From assembly GCA_015492115.1 (NCBI GenBank), contig WGFS01000189.1, forward strand, positions 1-12,810: 12,810 nucleotides of DNA, in the 5' to 3' direction. Made by a program: the position numbers and the translations under genes. This stretch comes from Aquificaceae bacterium (GTDB taxonomy: Bacteria > Aquificota > Aquificia > Aquificales > Aquificaceae). Of this stretch, positions 6,644 through 12,663 are shown one piece after another; the first letter of the stretch is position 1; every line of letters begins with the position of its first letter. The notes under the pieces were generated by a model. That model searched no databases and was not told where the DNA came from. It saw only the letters and a program-made list of their open reading frames with translations.

Positions 6644-6668
6644 AGTTTGTCACTCCCAGCCTCTTTTT
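6635..6668 (+). terminator. Intrinsic terminator after tmk
   Basis: GGGAG (6641-6645) pairs with CTCCC (6653-6657) around a seven-base loop. After a two-base internal mismatch, GGGG (6635-6638) pairs with CCTC (6660-6663, one G-T wobble). Five T residues (6664-6668) follow directly. The stem is interrupted, so strength is uncertain, but its position between tmk and the next promoter fits termination of the upstream transcript. Confidence 0.5.
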
Positions 6669-6738
6669 CACCTATCTATCGCTGGATATTAATATATCAA
6701 GATTAAAACAGATTGTCAAGTGGTTTTAAACCTGTTGG

Positions 6739-6767
6739 GAGACAAGGCTGAAATTTTGGTGTATTAT
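6739..6767 (+). promoter_or_regulatory. Candidate sigma-70 promoter for the PEBP gene
   Basis: GAGACA (6739-6744) and TATTAT (6762-6767) are separated by 17 bases; the -10 matches consensus at five of six positions and the -35 at four. Transcription would start near 6774, after the tmk terminator and about 24 bases before the ATG at 6798. The rest of the 206-base gap (6592-6797) holds the hairpin, G-run and terminator described separately, and an AT-rich stretch with nothing recognisable. Confidence 0.4.
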
Positions 6768-6797
6768 ATTATCATAAAGGACATAGAGGGGGGAGCT

Positions 6798-7319
6798 ATG
6801 CTTGGATTTATACTCCCCGCAATACTTGCAGGTGGGGCTTTTCTTGGAGGGTTTAGTATGGAATTAAAGAGCTTAGCCTTTGGAGAGGGAGAGGTAATAC
6901 CTCGTAAGTACACCTGTGATGGCTCGGATGTGTCTCCACCCCTTGCATGGTCAAAGGTTCCTCAGGGCACCAAGAGTTTTGTTCTTATAGTTGACGACCC
7001 GGACGCACCTATAGGAACCTTTACCCACTGGGTTGTGTACGATATACCCAAAGATGTGGGGGGTTTTGCGGAAGACCTTCCTAAGGTTAAGGAGATAGAA
7101 GGGATAAAACAGGGGCTCAACGACTTTGGCTACGTGGGATACAACGGACCCTGTCCTCCCAAGGGGCACGGGTACCACCGTTACTTCTTCAGACTCTATG
7201 CCATTGACCTTGAGAGTTTGGGACTTCCTCCTCAGGCAACACGCAGACAGGTTGAGGAGAGGATGAAAGGACATATCCTTGGGGAGGCTTCACTCATGGG
7301 TAGGTACAAGAGAGATTAG
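6798..7319 (+). CDS. PEBP-family protein (YbhB/YbcL type), with a possible alternative start
   Basis: The protein belongs to the phosphatidylethanolamine-binding protein family; bacterial YbhB/YbcL members have no settled molecular function. From ATG 6798 it has 173 residues. The first 20 (MLGFILPAILAGGAFLGGFS) form a hydrophobic Gly/Ala-rich segment that could be a signal peptide or membrane anchor but lacks the usual basic start. The PEBP domain follows, with YTCDGSDVSPPLAW, the ligand-pocket motif DDPDAPIGTFTHWVVYDIP, and GPCPPKGHGYHRYFFRLYAID with the conserved GxHR. Two starts are plausible. ATG 6798 has GAGGGGGGAG before it. An in-frame ATG at 6858 has GGAGGG about seven bases upstream and would give a 153-residue cytoplasmic protein of the standard YbhB length. 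The 3' end overlaps the convergent gene by 30 bases. Confidence 0.9.
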   Translation: MLGFILPAILAGGAFLGGFSMELKSLAFGEGEVIPRKYTCDGSDVSPPLAWSKVPQGTKSFVLIVDDPDAPIGTFTHWVVYDIPKDVGGFAEDLPKVKEIEGIKQGLNDFGYVGYNGPCPPKGHGYHRYFFRLYAIDLESLGLPPQATRRQVEERMKGHILGEASLMGRYKRD

Positions 7320-7736
7320 GCTCTCAGGGAGCTTGGGATAATTCTTCACCACCCTGCCCTTTGCATCAAAGATTATGGTCGCAGGCAGGAAAACGAGCGT
7401 AACCTTATCCGCAAATCTGCCCCGTGGGTCTGCCAGAACGGGGTAGCTCGGCTCTATGTGGTTTTTCTCAAGGACTTTTTTTATATCCTCCACATCCATC
7501 ATGATCGCTATTGATATGACAGGGACCTTTAGCCTTGGAGCAAGGTTTACAAGTGCCTTCAGGTCTTCAACGTGACCAACACAGGTACCTGACCAGACAT
7601 AGACGACAAATTCCTTCCCCTTAAAACGAGAGAGCTTGAAGGTTTTCCCGTCCAGGCTCTGAAATTCAAGGTCGTATATACTTTCCCCTCCGCAGGAGAG
7701 CAGGAATAGGAGAAGAACCGGGAGGATTCTTACCAT
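7290..7736 (-). CDS. Thioredoxin-fold lipoprotein (TlpA/ResA-like) with CxxH in place of CxxC
   Basis: The 148-residue protein begins with a lipoprotein signal (MVRILPVLLLFLLSC; lipobox LLSC, lipidated C15), so it should be anchored facing the periplasm. The rest is a TlpA/ResA-type thioredoxin fold: FKLSRFKGKEFVVYVWSG, a site segment at 48-60, an alpha-helix, SIAIMMD and FLPATIIFD with the cis-proline P118. Where the family has WCxxC there is TCVGH: C52 is kept and the second cysteine is replaced by H55. A normal thiol-disulfide cycle within one site is therefore impossible; metal binding or single-cysteine chemistry is conceivable. It is the last gene of the copper-chaperone operon, and its ATG overlaps the PCu(A)C stop by one base (TGATG). 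Its end overlaps the PEBP gene tail to tail. Confidence 0.82.
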   Translation of the reverse strand: MVRILPVLLLFLLSCGGESIYDLEFQSLDGKTFKLSRFKGKEFVVYVWSGTCVGHVEDLKALVNLAPRLKVPVISIAIMMDVEDIKKVLEKNHIEPSYPVLADPRGRFADKVTLVFLPATIIFDAKGRVVKNYPKLPESLISLVPTHE

Positions 7737-8161
7737 CAGTGGTGCATTCTCATACTTTTGACAGGAGCTTCCACCCTGATTCTACCGCTCTTCTTGAATA
7801 TCAGAACAAGCCTCACCCTCTCTCCGGACTTGAGAGGCTTCTTTAGATTTATGAGCATTATGTGCTTTCCCATAGGTTTGAACTCAACAACCCCGCCCGC
7901 GGGTATCTTCACCTCCCTGAGCATTCTCATCTTCATCACGCCGTCCTCCATGATCGTTGTGTGTATCTCTGCGGATTGCGATACGCTACTTTCAACGCCT
8001 ACAAGGAAGTCATCCTCATTTCCGGCGTTCCTTATCTTCATGAAGGCAGCGCTCATAGTTGATACGGGAGGGACTTCTCTTACCCAGGGGTTTTCAACTA
8101 TTATGTTGGGACCTGCTATGGCGTAACCGATGAAAACGAGAAAGATAAAGAAAAGTCTCAT
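7736..8161 (-). CDS. Periplasmic copper chaperone, PCu(A)C family
   Basis: PCu(A)C proteins carry Cu(I) in the periplasm and, with SCO, deliver it to the CuA site of cytochrome c oxidase. The 141-residue precursor has a signal peptide of about 16 residues (MRLFFIFLVFIGYAIA). The mature cupredoxin-like domain starts with NPWVREVPPVSTMSAAFMKI. The copper site is recognisable as H67 (AEIHTTIMEDG), M78 (GVMKMR), H100 and M102 (GKHIML), with the family's 21-residue gap between M78 and H100. The C-terminus MRMHH adds further possible Cu ligands. The start at 8161 has AAGGAGG (8173-8167) that overlaps the SCO stop. It is embedded between SCO and the Trx-like lipoprotein gene. Confidence 0.93.
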   Translation of the reverse strand: MRLFFIFLVFIGYAIAGPNIIVENPWVREVPPVSTMSAAFMKIRNAGNEDDFLVGVESSVSQSAEIHTTIMEDGVMKMRMLREVKIPAGGVVEFKPMGKHIMLINLKKPLKSGERVRLVLIFKKSGRIRVEAPVKSMRMHH

Positions 8162-8171
8162 ACCAACCTCC

Positions 8172-8759
8172 TTACAGGAACCTCTTTATATCTTCAGCCA
8201 TGAGCTCGGGCTTCTGTCTGGTGGAGGGGTAGATTAGCTTTAGGGTACCCTCCGGGTCTATAAGGTATATGTAGGCTGTATGGTCAACGAGATAGCCAGT
8301 CTTTGACTCCGACTTGACCTTCTTATAGAAGACCATGTAGTCCTTAGCGACCTTTTTGATCTGGTCGGGAGAACCGGTCAGACCAAGGAAGGCAGGGTAG
8401 AAATACTGGGCGTACTTCTGACAGATCTCCGGTGTGTCCCTCTCAGGATCAACGCTTATGAAGAGAACCTGCACTCTCTTACGCTCATCCTCACTCAGGA
8501 GCTTCATGGTCTTGGCGAGGGTCTGAAGGGCGGTAGGGCACACGTCGGGGCAGTGGGTGTAACCGAAGAACATGAGAACCACCTTACCTTTAAAGTCGGA
8601 GAGACACACCTTTCTCTCTTTACCATCCTTCCAGCCGGTCAGACAGAACTCCTTGGCGGGCTTATCGTAGAGAGTCCCGTTGAACTTCTCCTTTTTTTCG
8701 CAGGACAGGGCAAAGAAAAACAAAAGGATAGTGAAAACTAACCAGGTTCGCCTCATCAT
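8172..8759 (-). CDS. SCO1/SenC-family copper chaperone lipoprotein for cytochrome oxidase
   Basis: SCO proteins have a thioredoxin fold, bind copper with CxxxC plus a histidine, and mature the CuA centre of cytochrome c oxidase. The 195-residue protein has a lipoprotein signal (MMRRTWLVFTILLFFFALSC, lipobox ALSC with C20). It has the metal motif CPDVCP (C70, C74) in FFGYTHCPDVCPTALQTL, SVDPERDTP (102-110), and the distal ligand H160 in VDHTAYIYLID. Two extra cysteines (C39, C52) flank the first core strands and could form a structural disulfide. The start is ATG 8759, overlapping the upstream stop by four bases (ATGATGA); the next codon is also ATG (8756). Copper delivery to oxidase is established for the family; the oxidase genes themselves are not in this window. 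Confidence 0.95.
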   Translation of the reverse strand: MMRRTWLVFTILLFFFALSCEKKEKFNGTLYDKPAKEFCLTGWKDGKERKVCLSDFKGKVVLMFFGYTHCPDVCPTALQTLAKTMKLLSEDERKRVQVLFISVDPERDTPEICQKYAQYFYPAFLGLTGSPDQIKKVAKDYMVFYKKVKSESKTGYLVDHTAYIYLIDPEGTLKLIYPSTRQKPELMAEDIKRFL

Positions 8760-9514
8760 GGTAAAGTATAATCCTTTTCCGAGAGCAGATCAACACCACA
8801 CTCAAGACTCTCAACCCAGTCTATGAATCTGCCTACCATCTCCTTGCCCTTGAACACAGCCCCGTGCTGAGGAGCTATGACCTCTATATCAAGCCCTCTT
8901 ACCATCTTAGCCCATAGCTTCATGACCCTGCCGGAAGCCATATACCTCCTGTGAAAGCCTTCCATGAACCTTAAGTGGGCGTCAAAGTCCTCAACCACAG
9001 AGTAGTCCTGACCGAGAGATGCTCCAAGGTCTCCGGAGAAGAGGATCTTTGAACAGGGGTCGTACACCTGGAAGTTTCCCGGTGAGTGCATGAAGTGGGC
9101 AGGTATTATCAGCAGTTCACAGCCCTTGCCGAGTTCAATCCTGGTTCCACCATCGTCTACGGACATCACCCTTCCCTCAAGCTTGGAGTCAAGACCGAAG
9201 TGAGGGAGGAACCTCGTCCAGAGCTTGGAGATTATCGCGTTCGCCTCCGTGGTCATGAGCCAGTAGTTTATGCTCGCGACTATGTCTGGGTCCTGATGGG
9301 ACAGGAATATGTACTTTATGTTTTTGGGAGGCACGAGCACGGATATGTCCGCGAAGAGCTTGGACTGAACCTTGTGTCCTCCCGGATCAAGAAGAATGGC
9401 TTCCTCACCGTGGACTATGAGGAACTGGTTAGCCTGGACTGCGCTTGCGGGGGTCAGTTCCTCAAACAGGAATACCTTGTGCTCTCCCGAATCAAAGAGA
9501 ACCTTTCCACCCAT
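8756..9514 (-). CDS. Flavodiiron-type diiron protein without flavodoxin domain (ODP-like)
   Basis: The protein has the metallo-beta-lactamase fold of flavodiiron oxygen/NO reductases but ends after that domain (252 residues against about 400), so it has no FMN-binding flavodoxin part. It resembles the stand-alone oxygen-binding diiron proteins (ODP). The diiron ligands are visible: H73, D75 and D77 in SHQDPD (Asp where many relatives have Glu), H140 in PAHFMHSPGNF, bridging D162 in FSGDLGAS, and H217 in APQHGAVF. There is no signal peptide, so it is cytoplasmic. It is the first gene of an operon with SCO, PCu(A)C and Trx-like genes, which links it to oxygen use. The start at 9514 has an exact AAGGAGG (9525-9519). 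Reaction with O2 is inferred from the ligand set. The electron donor is unknown; a sensor role is possible. Confidence 0.88.
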   Translation of the reverse strand: MGGKVLFDSGEHKVFLFEELTPASAVQANQFLIVHGEEAILLDPGGHKVQSKLFADISVLVPPKNIKYIFLSHQDPDIVASINYWLMTTEANAIISKLWTRFLPHFGLDSKLEGRVMSVDDGGTRIELGKGCELLIIPAHFMHSPGNFQVYDPCSKILFSGDLGASLGQDYSVVEDFDAHLRFMEGFHRRYMASGRVMKLWAKMVRGLDIEVIAPQHGAVFKGKEMVGRFIDWVESLECGVDLLSEKDYTLP

Positions 9515-9544
9515 GGCTCCTCCTTGGTTATGATTTAGGTCATG

Positions 9545-9560
9545 TTCGTGTATTTTAGCA
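9545..9560 (-). promoter_or_regulatory. Promoter for the diiron/copper-chaperone operon (extended -10, TGC-TAAAAT)
   Basis: Minus-strand TGCTAAAATAC (9560 to 9550) is identical over 11 bases to the element before rplT. TAAAAT (9557-9552) is the -10 and TGC the extended part. Transcription would begin near 9545 and the leader of about 31 bases contains AAGGAGG. Confidence 0.5.
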
Positions 9561-9566
9561 TATAAA
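9561..9566 (+). promoter_or_regulatory. -10 element (TATAAA) for the GspL-like gene
   Basis: TATAAA lies five bases before the GTG at 9572 with no Shine-Dalgarno sequence, consistent with leaderless expression. It abuts the divergent operon promoter, so only one polymerase could occupy the site at a time. A second -10-like TAGAAT (9579-9584) could serve the alternative ATG at 9596. Confidence 0.35.
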
Positions 9567-9571
9567 GAGCG

Positions 9572-10762
9572 GTGAGATTAGAATATCTCCATAAGATGAT
9601 ATACACGGGTATAGACGGTGAAAAGAGGGTAAGCGTTGATTACTCAGTCCTAAAGAAGAGATGGAACCTGTCAGACAGGGTTGGCAGAAAAGTTTACGTC
9701 GTACCTTCCCATCTGAGCCTCGTAAGGATAGAGGAGACAGATATAAAAGACACCTATGACCTGAAGAAGGTTCTACAGCTTGAAATTGAGGAGAGGTTCG
9801 GGGAAAATGTCCTGTGGGACGCTAAGTTAAAGGGGAACAGATACTGCTTAACCCTGATAAGGGATTTTGAGCTTCCAGAGGACGCCTACTCCTTAGAGTC
9901 CGAGATCTTCTCCCTTGCCAGGGTACCGAGGGTTGCGGGTGTTGAGGACTGCTACGTGCTGGACATAGGAAGGAGAAAGACAACCCTCGTGAGGGTATCG
10001 GAGGGGGGGCTGTCCTCTTACAGGGTAGTCCTCAAAGGAGGAGACTATATAACAGGGTTCCTTTCAGAGAAAGCGGGTATAGACAGGGAATCCGCTGAGA
10101 GAGTCAAGCTCTCAGAGGGTGTGAAGAATCCGTATGTGAGAGAAGCCTTTGAGAACATCCTCATCTCTCTGGGGAGGGGGCTTGAGAAGGAGAGGGTTTT
10201 TCTCAGCGGTGGGGGAAGCAAGCTCAGGGGCATAGAGGAGTTCTTTGGAGAAGTGTTGAGGAATAATTATGTTTCTCCGGAGCTGAGCTCAGCCTTCGGT
10301 GCGTCACTGAAGTTCATATACGAAGACTGCTCTCCCGACTTCAGGGAGGAGGAGCTCTCTGAAAGGGACATCAAAAAGGTTGTTGTTGCCTTTGGGGCTT
10401 CCATTCTCCTCTTCCTGACGGGGAACCTCGCCCTCGGTGAGCTGAACAAGGAACTGGTAAAAGAGGTTCGCAGAGTTGAAAAGAAGGCTTTTAAGGAGAG
10501 CTTTCCCGAGCTCCCTCCCATAGCGGTCAGGGACCAGCTGAGGAGTATGTTGAGGGGTGGAGGATACGAGCTCACTGAAAAGCTTTCTGCCCTCGCAGGC
10601 AGGTTGAAGGAGGGTATGGAGATATACAGGCTGGAGTTTAAGGACGGCAAGCTCAAGGTGGTTGGCATGGTTAAGGACGAAAAGCTCGCAGGGAAGCTTG
10701 GTGCAAAGTCTGTAAAGAAGACGCCTGAGGGAGACTTTGAGTTTGAGGTTGAGATAGAGTGA
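9572..10762 (+). CDS. GspL-like type II secretion/pilus platform protein
   Basis: The 396-residue architecture matches GspL of type II secretion. A cytoplasmic actin-like (ASKHA, PilM-related) domain spans about 8-255, a single membrane segment covers about 269-289 (VVVAFGASILLFLTGNLALG), and a periplasmic helix plus small ferredoxin-like domain covers about 290-396 (MEIYRLEFKDGKLKVVGMV and FEFEVEIE). Within the actin-like part, YVLDIGRRKTTLV (128-140) and FLSGGGSKLRGIEEFF (210-225) correspond to phosphate/adenosine-type motifs. In the family GspL holds the GspE ATPase to the inner membrane together with GspM. GTG 9572 gives the longest product; ATG 9596 (388 residues, beginning MIYTGIDG) is equally possible, and neither has a Shine-Dalgarno. 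The downstream GspM-like gene overlaps by four bases. A fused PilM-PilN-like function is the main alternative. Confidence 0.75.
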   Translation: MRLEYLHKMIYTGIDGEKRVSVDYSVLKKRWNLSDRVGRKVYVVPSHLSLVRIEETDIKDTYDLKKVLQLEIEERFGENVLWDAKLKGNRYCLTLIRDFELPEDAYSLESEIFSLARVPRVAGVEDCYVLDIGRRKTTLVRVSEGGLSSYRVVLKGGDYITGFLSEKAGIDRESAERVKLSEGVKNPYVREAFENILISLGRGLEKERVFLSGGGSKLRGIEEFFGEVLRNNYVSPELSSAFGASLKFIYEDCSPDFREEELSERDIKKVVVAFGASILLFLTGNLALGELNKELVKEVRRVEKKAFKESFPELPPIAVRDQLRSMLRGGGYELTEKLSALAGRLKEGMEIYRLEFKDGKLKVVGMVKDEKLAGKLGAKSVKKTPEGDFEFEVEIE

Positions 10763-11157
10763 GGAGATACTTCAGTAAAAGGCTCGTCTATATACTCAGC
10801 TTAGGTTTGTTCGTTTTTTACATTGGGTACTCACTGCCTTCGGTGGATAGGGTACGCAACAAGCTCGTTTCTGAATACTTTAAGCACAAGGAGTTTCTTT
10901 ATAACCTCAAAATCGCTAAGAGGGTAAGAAAAACTACCGCTACGGAGCTATCTGTGAAGGAACTCCTTGAGGATTTTGGTCTTGAGGTTGAATCCGTTTA
11001 CTCCTCCGAAGCAGGTGTAGAGGTGAAGATGGAGGTGCCCTGGAAAAGACTCCCAAGGATAGTTAGGGAGATTGAGAGGAGGTTCAGGGTTGTATCCTTC
11101 TCCGCGGTTGACAACACGGGCAAGGGTATCTTCGTCGTCAGAATGGTATTGAGATGA
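10759..11157 (+). CDS. GspM-like small inner-membrane protein
   Basis: This 132-residue protein has a short basic cytoplasmic start (MRRYFSKR), one membrane segment (about 9-26, LVYILSLGLFVFYIGYSL), a charged helical stretch (about 30-60), and a periplasmic domain of about 65 residues with a beta-alpha-beta pattern: KELLEDFGLEVESVYSS, VEVKMEVPWKRLPRIVREIE and FSAVDN...FVVRMVLR. This is the layout of GspM and PilO-type proteins, which pair with GspL or PilN through ferredoxin-like domains. The GTG start overlaps the GspL-like stop (GTGA), so the two proteins are probably made in a fixed ratio. Sequence similarity in this family is low, so the assignment rests on topology and on the upstream gene. 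Confidence 0.65.
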   Translation: MRRYFSKRLVYILSLGLFVFYIGYSLPSVDRVRNKLVSEYFKHKEFLYNLKIAKRVRKTTATELSVKELLEDFGLEVESVYSSEAGVEVKMEVPWKRLPRIVREIERRFRVVSFSAVDNTGKGIFVVRMVLR

Positions 11158-11789
11158 GGGTCTTTGACTACCTTGCAGAAGAGTACGACCTATGGTACGA
11201 GAGACCCTTCGGACGCTCTGCCTTTGAGCTTGAACTGAGATGTCTGAAGGAGCTACTCGGTAACTTCAAAAGGGGGCTTGAGATAGGTGTGGGGACAGGA
11301 AGGTTCGCCTCAGCCTTGGGTGTAAGCTTCGGTATAGACCCATCCTACGAGATGCTAAGGATAGCCAGTAGGAGGGGTATAAGGTGCGTTCAGGGAGTGG
11401 GGGAGAGCCTTCCCTTCAAAAAGGAGGTCTTTGACCTCGTCCTTATAGTGGTTTCTATATGCTTCGTGGAGGACCCGCTCAGGGTTCTGAAGGAGAGCAG
11501 AAAGGTTCTCCTGAAGGGTGGTCGCCTTGTCCTGGGACTGGTCCTCAGCGAGAGTCCCTGGGCTGAGTTTTACAGGAAGAAGGCTCTTGAGGGACATCCC
11601 ATTTACAGACAAGCGAGCTTCCACACCTTTGAAGAGATAAAGGATATGCTCGTAGAGGCGGGCTTCAGGATAGAGAGGGTCAGGAGCACCCTCTTTGAAG
11701 AACCCCAGGACAGGGAGCCTGTCCAGAACAGGGAGGTAAGGGAGGGCTACTCCCCTGAGGCAGGCTTCACCTGTATCTGCGCTACCTGA
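11154..11789 (+). CDS. Class I SAM-dependent methyltransferase
   Basis: The 211-residue cytoplasmic protein is a UbiE/COQ5-like (methyltransf_11) enzyme. Motif I is GLEIGVGTGRFA (41-52). The acidic residue of strand 2 is D62 in FGIDPSYEML, VQGVGESLPFKKEVFDLVL (79-97) covers motifs II-III, and KESRKVLLKGGRLVLGLV follows, all typical of the family. Early Tyr residues in DYLAEEYDLWYERPFG form the cap over SAM. The ATG overlaps the GspM-like stop by four bases (ATGA), so it is translated from the same message. Nothing in the sequence reveals the substrate; a link to the secretion genes is not established. The last eight bases overlap the convergent hydrolase gene. Confidence 0.88.
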   Translation: MRVFDYLAEEYDLWYERPFGRSAFELELRCLKELLGNFKRGLEIGVGTGRFASALGVSFGIDPSYEMLRIASRRGIRCVQGVGESLPFKKEVFDLVLIVVSICFVEDPLRVLKESRKVLLKGGRLVLGLVLSESPWAEFYRKKALEGHPIYRQASFHTFEEIKDMLVEAGFRIERVRSTLFEEPQDREPVQNREVREGYSPEAGFTCICAT

Positions 11790-12636
11790 GGGCTTCTCTG
11801 AAGAACTCAAGGGCTATGTCCCTCAGATCCTCCCCGGCGATGTCCCTGAAGAAGTGGTCAGCGTAGTCCACTACTTCTACCCTGACATTCTCCTTGAGGT
11901 AAGGCTTTAAGAAGGAAGGCAGGTTCTTCACCCTGTCGTCCTCCCCTCCCCAGACGATGAGCACGGGAACCTTTATCTTCCGTAGAGACTTTCCTATGTT
12001 CCTGTCAACGCCGTAGTAGGTGTAGAGTGTCCTCGCACTCACCTTTGTCTTCTGGCAGTAAAAGAAGTTAGTTTCAAGCAGAGTCCTCCCTTTCCCCTTC
12101 TCAACGAGCTCCTTTGCTTTTTTCAGGAGTGGGTGTTTTCTCGGTACCCCCTTGGCGGGAGAAACCGCGAGGACTCCCACAATCGCCCTGTCTCCTGAGA
12201 GCTTCTCAGCGGTGTGTATGATCTCCTGACCTCCCATAGAGTGCCCTGCGAGGATTATCTTCTCAACCCCCTGACCTTTCAGCCACCTGACCCACTCCTC
12301 TATCTCCTTTATGTTCAGCTCGTAGGGGTGGTCAAGGGGGTAGGAGCAGTCGTAGGGCTCCTTCCTGTCGTTCACCCCGAGGGTGAGGGTCGGGGAGAGG
12401 ACGGGGTAGCCCTTGGAGACCCAGAACTCCCTCTGCTGGGATATGGGCTCCCTCATCTTATGGGTCTGGAAGAGCCCATGGAGCCAGAGGATAGCGACCT
12501 TAGGCTTTACTCCCTCTGGAACAGCCCACTCGGCGTTAGCCTTCAGCCTCTTTCCCTCAAAATCTATGAAGATGGAAACGGGTTTCCCGAAGGATAGGAA
12601 GGTTAAGAGAAGGGTTAGGAGCATAAGCTTTCTCAT
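11782..12636 (-). CDS. Exported alpha/beta-hydrolase family protein
   Basis: The 284-residue protein starts with a signal peptide (MRKLMLLTLLLTFLSFG, cleavage near 17-18), so it is probably periplasmic or secreted. The alpha/beta-hydrolase core is complete: oxyanion region LWLHGLFQTH (HG near 53-54), nucleophile elbow AGHSMGGQE with S133, acid D233 or D234 in VWGGEDDRVK, and catalytic histidine H261 in DYADHFFRD. Cysteines in PYDCSYPL and FFYCQKT could form a disulfide. I chose ATG 12636 because GGGAGG lies seven bases upstream and the signal peptide begins there; a longer in-frame version from 12714 would overlap the divergent gene and hide the signal. The substrate is unknown; an esterase or lipase-type activity is the natural guess. 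It is transcribed separately from its neighbours. Confidence 0.88.
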   Translation of the reverse strand: MRKLMLLTLLLTFLSFGKPVSIFIDFEGKRLKANAEWAVPEGVKPKVAILWLHGLFQTHKMREPISQQREFWVSKGYPVLSPTLTLGVNDRKEPYDCSYPLDHPYELNIKEIEEWVRWLKGQGVEKIILAGHSMGGQEIIHTAEKLSGDRAIVGVLAVSPAKGVPRKHPLLKKAKELVEKGKGRTLLETNFFYCQKTKVSARTLYTYYGVDRNIGKSLRKIKVPVLIVWGGEDDRVKNLPSFLKPYLKENVRVEVVDYADHFFRDIAGEDLRDIALEFFREALR

Positions 12637-12651
12637 CCTTTTACCTCCCGA

Positions 12652-12657
12652 TATAAT
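12652..12657 (+). promoter_or_regulatory. -10 element (TATAAT) for the right-edge hydrolase, probable leaderless start
   Basis: TATAAT lies six bases before the ATG at 12664, which has no Shine-Dalgarno. The whole divergent gap is only 27 bases and also carries, on the other strand, the GGGAGG of the exported hydrolase (12649-12644). On the minus strand the AT-rich TAATTATAT at the same place could be the -10 for that gene. Confidence 0.5.
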
Positions 12658-12663
12658 TAAAGC

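Noticed and set aside
6720..6797. N-terminal extension of the PEBP protein to GTG 6720
   Set aside because: It would include the candidate promoter, has no Shine-Dalgarno, and its 26 residues do not resemble a signal or the family.
7290..7736. Frameshift or truncation explaining the missing second cysteine of the Trx-like lipoprotein
   Set aside because: The frame is intact through the lipobox, site segment and cis-proline, and the residues around the site align without a gap, so substitution rather than frameshift is the simpler reading.
9086..9538. Plus-strand open frame of 150 codons opposite the diiron protein
   Set aside because: It is antisense to a gene with a full set of diiron ligands and a perfect ribosome site; the translation has no recognisable features.
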